DNA from: Gonium pectorale
Lineage: Eukaryota > Chlorophyta > Chlorophyceae > Chlamydomonadales > Volvocaceae
DNA: 17,537 nucleotides
Reading direction: 5' to 3'
NCBI GenBank assembly: GCA_001584585.1
Contig: LSYV01000333.1
Span: 1-17,537 of the forward strand
The notes beneath the pieces are model-generated. The model ran no database searches and was not told the origin of the DNA. It worked only from the letters and a program-made list of their open reading frames with translations. Positions 10,395-17,537 of the stretch are shown piece by piece. The translations under genes and the position numbers were made by a program. Numbering within the stretch: position 1 is the first letter of the stretch; the number at the start of each line of letters is the position of its first letter.

Positions 10395-11089
10395 CGCGGC
10401 TATGGTGCACAGTCGCGACACTCCGCGCGCAAACTGAGGACTCTTTGGTTCCTGCTCTCGTGGTATGATATTGTCTCAAAACTACATTGATAATCGATAG
10501 CTGACAAGTGAGCACCAAGACAAGCTGAGGTCAGATGTGAGCCAAGCGTACTGGAGCTCTGAGCTGATGCTGCACTCAATTTTTTACACGTAAGGAGATT
10601 GCACATGAAGTAGATGTTACAATTGAGAAAGGAGATAACGGCTGGTTTGGAACCCGTACGGGACGGCATCGGGAACATTGCACTCACTGACACCATACCT
10701 CATGCCAGCAGTTGAGCCCCTTGTGCAGGTCTGTTGCTGGGCAGCCGGTATGACAGCCCTGGACTAGGTGCCCTGACATCGCCCCTACTTGGCCATGCCC
10801 GAACGCCATCGGAACAAGGGTTTCAGCTGGACACGAATCAGGCCTAAATCGGCGAGGCATTAAGGACGCGAAAAACGCCGTGGACGCATGGATTGTACAA
10901 AACCACAGCATGTAACACGGACATGGAAGGAACGACGACCACGCTGTGAGAGAGCCTAGTTACACACTGAACATGAAAGCACAAACAAGAGGAGACAAGA
11001 AAGGACTGCTAGACAGAGAATGGAACAGCAACACGGCACTAGATAAGAACGTCGCACAGCTGCCGGTTGGGCTACCCTGCAGGCCCGTG
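10395..11089. other. Intergenic: SSXT promoter side and 3' side of the MPLKIP-like gene
   Basis: No gene is supported. The part next to 10394 should carry the 5' UTR and promoter of the SSXT gene. The part next to 11090 is the expected 3' UTR of the MPLKIP-like gene, ending just past TTACA at 10960-10964. The stretch 10480-10700 is AT-richer than the coding DNA. Its open frames have mixed codon use and no recognisable content. Confidence 0.5.
10960..10964 (-). terminator. Likely polyadenylation signal of the MPLKIP-like gene (TGTAA)
   Basis: TTACA on the plus strand, TGTAA on the coding strand, lies about 126 nt past the stop codon at 11090-11092. It is the nearest copy of the volvocine-type signal downstream of that gene. 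Confidence 0.45.
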
Positions 11090-11896
11090 CTACGGTATCA
11101 GGCCGCTGTTTGGTGCCCTCTCCGTAAACCTGCCGTTTGCTGGGACACGGCCTTTTGGAGCCGTTACAGTTCCAAGTCCCGCCTCGAGCAGAGAGCTCTT
11201 GGTCGACTCATTCTTCCGCCCGCCTTCAGCCGCCGCCCCGGGCCTGGTGGTCACGCCGTCTCGACTTCGGAGGCCTGCAAGGGCAGCAGGGTGAGGGCAG
11301 CATGGAGGGCAGCGCACGGAGCTGTAATCATTTAGGCGACGCAGATTCTACTTGAGGCAGATGCGAAATCACTGTTTCAGTGGTACGCGACGCTAACTTG
11401 AATTGTCTGCGGCTGGGCGACCAACGGTGCTGCAGGGGACATGTCACACACAGCAGCAGTACACCACCTCTACTCGTGCTACAGATGGAAATCAGGCCCT
11501 CAGTACATAACCCGTAACTGCCGGTGCCCCGAGGCAACCGTAATCAAGCGTGCTCGGCGTGCCCACCCGTGCCAAACCCAGGTCAAACCCTAGGACCTAC
11601 CGCGAGCGCCCCGCACCTAAGGATGGACGGTTCGCACCACTGGAAGAACCGTTTTGCAGCTCCGCCCATGGATCCGTTGAAAACGACGGCTTGTAATAGC
11701 GCTTCACGTTGAACTGCTCGGCACTTCCTATTGCGGTTTCCAGCGGCACTTTCGTGTACAACGGATGCTGTCTTCCTGCAGATTGCTGTATAGCGGCGCC
11801 TGCTTTGCGGTTTGATGCGCGAGGCCCCTGCCTTGGCTCAGTCCCGCTAGGGTCATGCTTGGTGTTCATTGCAGTTATTCGCCTTCCCTGCATCAT
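11090..11896 (-). CDS. Small protein with YYKPS..DPW motif, MPLKIP/TTDN1-like (tentative)
   Basis: Favoured model (minus): exon 1 at 11617-11896 with donor TTAG/GTGCGG, exon 2 at 11090-11274 after the acceptor CTGCTGCCCTTGCAG, joined in phase 1, giving 154 residues. The ATG at 11894-11896 has an in-frame TAG upstream, so the start is firm. The N-terminus is basic and polar (MMQGRR...KAGAAIQQSAGRQHPLYTKV). Residues 62-80, FNVKRYYKPSFSTDPWAEL, recall the Y(F/Y)KPSMLEDPW core of MPLKIP (TTDN1), a small disordered nuclear protein tied in humans to trichothiodystrophy and to intron-lariat processing. The tail (SLLEAGLGTVTAPKGR...SGLIP) is polar. If the intron is not used, exon 1 alone is open to a TAG at 11597, giving 99 residues; a donor at GCG/GTAGGT just before that stop is a third option. 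Codon use is less GC-biased than in the neighbours. The coding call is fairly secure; the family assignment comes from memory of one motif. Confidence 0.6.
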
Positions 11897-12103
11897 CCCT
11901 AAGTCTAATCTCTACTGGGCATAGAGAGTGCACACACGGTGTCACACGGAGTGAATTGGACCTCGCACGGAAGGCCGTTAATGTCGTTGCAAAGCATGCA
12001 CTTGATACTCGCAGGCCCACGCTGGCCAGAACCTTACACTGACTCCGCTCTATTCTGTCCTTCTCGACCACACACTCTCGTTGGTTCGTCAGCAGTTGCG
12101 CCC
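11897..12103. promoter_or_regulatory. Possible bidirectional promoter between the MPLKIP-like and Nopp140 genes
   Basis: The two start codons face away from each other with only 207 bases between them, so both 5' UTRs and both core promoters must fit here or overlap. I see no convincing TATA box. The plus-strand start has the favourable context gcccATGGCG. Co-regulation of the two genes is an inference from spacing only. Confidence 0.45.
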
Positions 12104-15100
12104 ATGGCGAAGGACAAGCGCAAGCATGAGGAGGCTGTTGCCGCTGCTGAGGACGTGCCCTTGAAGAAGCAAAAGGGCGCGGTGCGTTGCAGTGTAGAAG
12201 TGAAAGGGTCATTGATGGGGGCGGCGCCGCTCGCTTCCGGTCTGCGGAGACGTGGCAGGCGCCTGCATAATCTTCCAATTTTGTAGGCATTTGTAGGGCC
12301 ACCCGTCCTCAGTGCATATGGGGCCGTGTCACTAGAAGTTTCGGGTTGGCCTCACATGCGCGGACGGTGCAAACGGGGAGGGACGCTCGCAGAGGATCAA
12401 CGGCGCCCAGTAGGGCCTACGCCGTGCTGTTGGAGCGACCCGCGGCAGCCCGTGTCTATGCCGGCTCCCCCGCCCGCTGGGAGCTGGCCCCCAGCGGGTT
12501 GTCACCTCGACCGCCTCCTCTGCCGCCCCGCCTCAGGACGAGGAGGGTGCCAAGTCAAAGAAGGACAAGAAGGCGGAGAAGAAGGTCAAGGCCGCGGCTG
12601 CGGCTGAGGGTACCGCGCCGGCGCCGGTGGAGGCGGCGGAGCAGGCTAATGGGGCGAGCGGCAAGAAGAAGGACAAGAAGGCGAAGGACGCCGCGGCCGT
12701 CTCCGAGCCCGAGGAGCCCACTCCCAAGGTGCGTAGCCTAAAGTTTGTGTGTGGGGGGTGCTGTTCTCCCACCACCGCATGCGGGATGGGGCGGTTTGTA
12801 TATGCATTTATTGACGTGCTACAGGAGCCTGCCGCGTCGGGGAGATCTGCTCCCATCGCGCTACACTGGGTGGTTGCTGAGCTTGCGTGGGGGTAGTTAA
12901 GGACACGTTTCGTGACCCCTAGGGCCGCAAGGTGAAGCTTTGCTCGCGCCTGCGTGTGCCTGAACAGGACAAGAAGAAGAAGGATAAGAAGGGCAAGAAG
13001 GGCGAGGAGGCCCAGGAGGAGCCGGAGCCTCCCAAGGAGCCCGAGCCAACTAGCGGCAAGGTACGGTACGGTGCGGTACCTTGCGGTGGGGTGTGCGAAG
13101 CGCAGCTGTGCAGCGCCCACATCGCACACCCCAGTACCGTATGTTGCTGGCGTTCCCCCCGTCGCAAGGCATACGGCGCATACGGCGCCACGCCACTCGA
13201 CAGCTGCCCGCACAGGGACAGGCCGACACGCCGTGCACGGGCGGGAAACAGCAGCGGCCGGCGCAGCGGCTGGGCACCTATGCGTCACGTGCCGGGGCCA
13301 CGCAGCCGTGTGGCGCACAACGGAAGGCGTAACGGGAGCCATCGCTTTGGGCACGGTCGGGCACGCCTCTGACGGCCCCTGATCCGCTTGCCACCGCCAT
13401 TTGCCATGGCCCTGCAGAAGGACAAGAAGAAGAAAGACAAGGAGGCTAAGGCGGAGCCAGCCGCCGAGCCGGCGGCTGAACCTGCGCCTGCGACCGCTGC
13501 TGACGACAATGGTGCCAAGAAGAAAAAGAAGAAGGACAAGAAGGAGCGCGCGACGGAGGCGGCGGAGGAGAAGGAGGAGGAGCCGGCCGCTAAGCGGCCA
13601 AAGAAGGAGGAGGAGCCGGCAGCAGAGGCGGCCACGGACGGGGAGGGCGAGGGAAAGAAGAAGAAGAAGGACAAGAAGAAGCAGGCGGCGGCGGAGGAGG
13701 AGGAGCCGAAGCCTGTCCTCACCAGCGAGGGCAAGAAGAAGGATAAAAAGAAGAAGGACAAGCAGGAGGCGGAGGAGCAGGAGCAGGAGGAGCCTGCGGC
13801 TAACCGGGAGCCGGAGGCGAACGGCACGGCAGGCCGGGAAACCAGCCAGGAGCCGGGGGCCTCTGGAGAGGTGGGGATGGCTGGGCTGCAATGTGCCGCT
13901 GTATCGGTTGACGGCGCAGCGAGCGGGGGACAGCTGGCTTGTAGTGATGGGTCCCGCGCAACGTGCAGCCCGGGTCTGCTCTCCGGTCCGGTGTCCCCGC
14001 TCTTTCGTGTGCACTCCTGGCGGGTTCCCGGAGCTTGTGCTGGGGGCTGACGGCGCCCAGGCGCCGACATGGCGCCCAATCCGCGGCTTCCCTGCCCTGA
14101 TTACGGCCCGCTTCTGAGAAAACAACAGTCGAATCTGACAGCGAATCCCATCTTGGCTTGCCGGCTGCTGGCTTTGCCTGTGTGTATGGCCCGGGCCCGC
14201 ACTCGCATGCCGCATGCCCGGCGTCACACCATGCCATGGCCATGGCAGGGAAAGCGCGAGGGCTCCCCTAGCGATAGCGGCAATGGAGACTCGAAAGATA
14301 GCGGCAAGAAGGGCGAGAACGGAAAGACCGCTAACGGCAAGCAGAGTGGCAAGGTAGGGAGACGCGCCCAGGCGGGCCCCAGAGCCGGTGCGCCGGCAGC
14401 CGTCGCCTACGGTTTGGCCTTGGATTTGGTTGGATTTGGGAACTTCGAGGCGTGCTGGCATGTTTCCCAACCACGCCCTAGGGCTCGCCTCCGCGCAGGT
14501 TGCAACGTGGCATGATTACTTGGCTTCTTTGAACGAAATTTTATCAAGCTCATGGCGTTTACTTTGGTTGTTCATTTTACACACGCGGCCCTTGGTCGTT
14601 CCCCGACGGCCCCGCAGAACGGCAAGCCCACCACTGCCGCGAAGGCCTTTCAGCGTGTCAAGGCTGAGGAGGTGCGCCCGGGCTGGATCCAGGAGGGCGC
14701 CCATGCGGAGGGGATTGTTATACGTTGGGCAGTGAGGTGTGCACAAGCGTACGTCGGGGAGGCGGCATGCCGCGTATGTGGTTGCGGGACGTTGCGCTGT
14801 GCGGTGGCGGGCTGAGAGCTGAATCCGTAAGACCCCGGGGTGCTCCTGGGCCCTGGGTTTCCCCACGCGATAGCCCTATGCTCGCTGCCCCTCCCGCGTC
14901 TTTGTGGATACCGGTGCAGTTGCGCCCATGGCTGATCAAGTGTTTGTGTGCTCGTGGGAAGAAGGTCAACCCGCTTGATCCTGCTTTGCGCTGTCCCTCG
15001 CCTGCGTGTACCGCCGCAGTGGCTGGGCAAGAAGGGCGCGATCGACAACTCTTACGAGGGCACGTTCGGGCAGGGCGGCTGGGGTTTCAAGGCGCAGCAG

Positions 15101-15878
15101 GTCCTGGGAGCGGTGCGCGGCAAGTGAGTCGCCCGTCGGCGCCGCGCGGCGCGGCAAGGGAGGGGAGGGTTGTGCGGCGGGGGAGGAGGGGCTGGGCTGG
15201 GCGGTTTGGGAGGGGCACGGTTAGGGGGCGGATGGGTGCAGCGCACTGGGGGGGGGGCGGAGTGGGTGCAGCGCACGTGGGGGGGGGGCGGGTGGGTGCA
15301 GCGCACGTGGGGGGGCGGGTGGGGGCAGAGACCGGGCGGTGAGGGCGGCAGGCAAAGCGGAGGGAGAGGAGATGGACGGGCATGTGGAAGAGGACGTGAG
15401 GAGAACCCGTGGGCCGTGTGCGGTGCGGTGCGTGCGTGGAGGGGGAGGGGAGGGGGAGTTGCAGGGCGTACCCGGAGTCCCAGGTCTGGGTCCGAACCCC
15501 GTCATGGCCCAAAGATCGCTTGAGGAGGTCATTCCTAGAAGGCATGATGACGCCGTTGGGCCGCCTCCACACCCTCCTCTCGTGGCCGCTCCGTGTGCCT
15601 CAGCTTTGCTGTGCGCCCGTCGCCTCGCCTCGCCCTGTCCATCCCGCCCCGCACCCCTCCCCACCCCACCCTGGCATGGCATGGCATGGCATGGCATGGC
15701 ATGGCATGGCATGGCATGGCCTGCCCCGCCGATGTCCTCACCCTTCTCCGCAACCTCCCCCTCCCCCTCCAGGGACTTCCGCCACGAGAAGACCAAGAAG
15801 AAGCGCGGCTCGTACCGGGGCGGCGCCATCGATCCGCACGCCACCTTCTCGACCAAGTTTGAGAGCGACGACGAGTGA
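12104..15878 (+). CDS. NOPP140: Nopp140/SRP40-type nucleolar phosphoprotein (NOLC1 homologue)
   Basis: Eight exons: 12104-12181, 12537-12728, 12968-13060, 13418-13870, 14249-14353, 14618-14671, 15020-15123 and 15773-15878. The first six introns are phase 0 and the last is phase 2; the product is 394 residues, about the size of yeast Srp40. Residues 1-307 alternate Lys-rich blocks (KKKKDKK, KKDKKAEKK) with acidic Glu/Ala/Pro blocks (AEEEEPKP, EEKEEEPAA). Residues about 317-394 are the SRP40 C-terminal domain: AFQRVKAEE, DNSYEGTFGQGGWGFKAQQV, LGAVRGKDFRHEKTKKKRGS, YRGGAID and the acidic end FESDDE. The RHEKTKKKRGSYRGG block is near-invariant in the family and crosses the last junction exactly (AA/G). 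Family members shuttle between nucleolus and Cajal bodies and chaperone box H/ACA and C/D snoRNPs. The usual N-terminal LisH motif is not evident, and the acidic blocks have few serines. A 9-nt micro-exon (12923-12931, adding Gly-Arg-Lys) between exons 2 and 3 is possible but unproven. Confidence 0.92.
15234..15320 (+). repeat. 30-bp G-rich minisatellite in the last Nopp140 intron
   Basis: About three copies of a 30-base unit start with GGGTGCAGCGCAC and end in a run of 7 to 11 guanines plus GCGG. Units begin at 15234, 15264 and 15294, and the third is shortened. The G-runs lie on the mRNA-sense strand and could form a G-quadruplex in the pre-mRNA. The surrounding 15170-15340 is also unusually G-rich. 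Confidence 0.85.
15672..15720 (+). repeat. Pentanucleotide microsatellite (TGGCA)n, 9.8 perfect copies
   Basis: Forty-nine bases consist of perfect TGGCA units inside the last Nopp140 intron, ending 52 bases before the exon 8 acceptor at 15771-15772. The absence of any impurity suggests a young and probably length-polymorphic array. Confidence 0.97.
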
Positions 15879-17056
15879 GATGCATGCGCGGGGAGCGACG
15901 AGCGGGGGGGCGAGTGGGGCGTGCTGGCGCTGGCGCGGACCCTTGCCTAACCGGAAGCCAGCTTGGAGAGCGATGCTCTTGGACATGGGGAGCGCTAGCG
16001 TGGGTTGGAGACACGCCGAGTGGGCGCAAGTGGGCGCCTTGGTGCGGACCTTCGCAACTGGGGCGCTGCCTACCTGGCAGAGGAGTCGGGGATGAGCCAG
16101 GAGGCGATGTTTGGGGCGCCGGGGCATTAGGGTTTGCGGTTGTGGCCGCAGAGTGCCCCAGCGCGGCGAGCTCGAGTTGGAGGGAGTGAAAGTATACGCG
16201 CGAGAGCGAGAGGGGTCGCCGTGGTGGTGGTGGTGGCGGGGTGGGGTGGTCGCTCGTGTGCGTGCGAGGGGGGTGCCAACAGTTGCCATGCAGGTGTTGG
16301 GTGCTGGCTGCGAGGCGGTTCAGGCTTCGGCCGCTGTAAAGCGGTCTTATGGGCTCTGCTGGCCGCGGAAGGCTCCTGCAGTCGTGCAGAGTGCGGTATG
16401 GCCGGCGTCCCTTCCTTGGCACTGGTTGGCACGTCGGCCTAATTTGGCTGCAGTCCTTTGTCTGCGCTCGTTTCTGTCTTGAATGCACCTCCGCCTGTGG
16501 CATGCGGCAGCGGTGGCGCTCTGTCATTCCTGCTGGCCGTTTGCCGATTTCGGCGCTGTGGAGGGATGGACGAGAGTGGCCCGGCGAGCAGCTGGTGCCT
16601 GCTGCTGGCCTGGAAGGGGTAGCCGAAGAACGTACCGTACTACCTGGGACAACAGCGCCTTGGTCGGTTACATGAGGCAGGTACGTGAGGCTCTCGATCT
16701 GTAAGCAACGCCTGGCTGGTACTGTGCTCGGCAGGGCCTGTCCCTCGCATCAGCAGCGCACGTGCCTCGACTGCACTGCTCGGTGCGCACGTGCTGCAAC
16801 GCTCCTGCAGACGATGCGGCGGGCGACACCCGCCTACTGTCGTACAACACCGACATTGTTCAGAAAGTGCTCGTGGCGACTTACATGTGTTGCCGCGATG
16901 TAATGGACTAAATCGGGAACACACGTGTGGAGACGTGTGGACTGCCTCGTGGACTGCCCAACAATACCGTACTTTCCTCGGGTTCCGGATCCCCCAGCGT
17001 CGGGGGTTACTGAAGTACGAAGTCTGTCTGAATACCGACCCATGGGGCGTCCACGC
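15879..17056. other. Nopp140 3' UTR and intergenic DNA
   Basis: The first 460 or so bases should be the 3' UTR. Beyond 16340 I find no exon with clear splice sites and codon bias on either strand. A short GGT-rich patch lies near 16217-16255. Confidence 0.5.
16335..16339 (+). terminator. Likely polyadenylation signal of the Nopp140 gene (TGTAA)
   Basis: This is the first TGTAA on the plus strand after the stop codon at 15876-15878, about 457 nt downstream, a usual 3' UTR length for volvocine genes. A second copy lies at 16700-16704. Confidence 0.5.
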
Positions 17057-17061
17057 CGCCT

Positions 17062-17306
17062 GCGCAGGCTTGCTATCTTCCTTGAGAGGGAATTAGGAGC
17101 CTGCGTAATTATAACCCGGCTGAAGGGCCTGGGATGTTCATGGGGCACGCATCCCGGGGCAATTTACTAGGGGTCCGCGCATTTCCCGTGTCCCTGGACT
17201 GTCTTCTATTACAAAACCCGCGTAATTCCCCCATGTCCCGAATTAGGAAAAACGGGTCCAAAACCAGGCCGATTTAAATCTCCTAATTAAGATAGCAAGC
17301 CTGCGC
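17062..17306. repeat. Inverted-repeat element of about 245 bp (MITE-like or palindromic)
   Basis: Bases 17062-17079 (GCGCAGGCTTGCTATCTT) are the exact reverse complement of 17289-17306, an 18-bp perfect match. Inside them, AATTAGGAG at 17091-17099 pairs with CTCCTAATT at 17280-17288, with 11 extra bases on the left arm. The interior is AT-richer than the rest of the window and contains GCGTAATT twice (17103-17110 and 17220-17227). I see no open frame worth calling and no clear target-site duplication. It could be a non-autonomous DNA transposon, a hairpin element, or transferred organelle DNA. Confidence 0.7.
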
Positions 17307-17397
17307 CTGCGAACTTCGCAAAGTCCCCAAAAAACGGACTGGCGAGATGAAACGGACAGACGAGTGAACACCAAACTAATTAAGGCTTAGGCCTGGA

Positions 17398-17528
17398 GGG
17401 GCGAAGCCCCGGAAGGGCTAAGCAGAGTTCTGTACGGAAGTCGTACAGCTGTCCTGAGCTTAGCGCTGCTCGCTCTCCCTGTTCGGCATTCTGCCTTCAC
17501 AGTTGAGAGCTTGCATCGCTTGCGAGCT
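17398..17528. other. Cluster of strong hairpins at the right edge
   Basis: GGGGC-GAA-GCCCC forms a tight hairpin at 17398-17410. GCTAAGC (17417-17423) pairs with GCTTAGC (17458-17464) and encloses CTGTACG/CGTACAG (17430-17436 with 17442-17448, 5-base loop), a nested two-stem structure. AGCTTGC (17508-17514) pairs with GCGAGCT (17522-17528) through one G-U pair. The density is far above what the rest of the window shows. The element runs towards the window edge, so its true end is not visible. It matches no RNA family I recognise. Confidence 0.55.
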
Positions 17529-17537
17529 GACTCACTT

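Noticed and set aside
10946..11335. Plus-strand 129-codon frame opposite exon 2 of the MPLKIP-like gene
   Set aside because: The minus-strand reading has a strong acceptor, matching phase and a following polyadenylation signal. The plus frame has none of these.
11328..11430. Possible middle exon of the MPLKIP-like gene after TGTCCCCTGCAG at 11434-11445
   Set aside because: The acceptor is good, but in the phase needed after the 11617 donor it meets a stop before any donor of matching phase. It stays possible only as an alternative last exon.
12533..14470. A 645-codon open frame on the minus strand across the Nopp140 gene
   Set aside because: It is the antisense of Lys/Glu-rich exons (AAG and GAG read backwards as CTT and CTC), which gives runs of Leu and Arg. 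It continues unchanged through introns and has no recognisable domain.

Overview
The window looks like nuclear DNA of a green alga of the Chlamydomonas/Volvox group (Chlamydomonadales). This is inferred from four signs. The coding DNA is GC-rich with strong G/C third-position bias and long Ala/Pro/Gln/Glu tracts. The genes have many introns of about 65-650 nt with GTGAGC/GTGCGT-type donors and pyrimidine-CAG acceptors. The start context is ccATGGCG. TGTAA-type polyadenylation signals lie 130-460 nt past stop codons. No bacterial operon signals, tRNA, rRNA or CRISPR are visible.

Layout from left to right: (i) 1-2238 is mostly non-coding. It holds one orphan exon (1075-1296, minus) that reads as the extreme C-terminus of an ABC transporter nucleotide-binding domain, with Pro in place of the switch His. 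(ii) 2239-8494 (minus) is a six-exon gene for a protein of about 1,610 residues: a very long low-complexity, probably nuclear region, then a charged Ala-rich coiled coil and a C-terminal J-like domain with HPD. (iii) 9401-10394 (minus) is a four-exon SSXT/GIF (SS18-like) transcription co-activator of 197 residues. (iv) 11090-11896 (minus) is a two-exon gene for about 154 residues whose RYYKPSFSTDPWAEL segment resembles the conserved part of MPLKIP/TTDN1-type proteins. (v) 12104-15878 (plus) is an eight-exon Nopp140/SRP40 nucleolar phosphoprotein homologue of 394 residues. (vi) 15879-17537 has no recognisable gene. Its last 500 bases are AT-richer and packed with inverted repeats and hairpins.

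The exon models rest on exact agreement of splice phase across every junction, and for the SSXT and Nopp140 genes also on family-wide conserved residues that run across the junctions. The products of genes (ii)-(v) all look nuclear or nucleolar (chromatin co-activator, snoRNP chaperone, possible splicing-linked factor, NLS-rich J protein). Whether that grouping means anything is unknown. The MPLKIP-like and Nopp140 genes diverge from a 207-bp intergenic region that may be a shared promoter.
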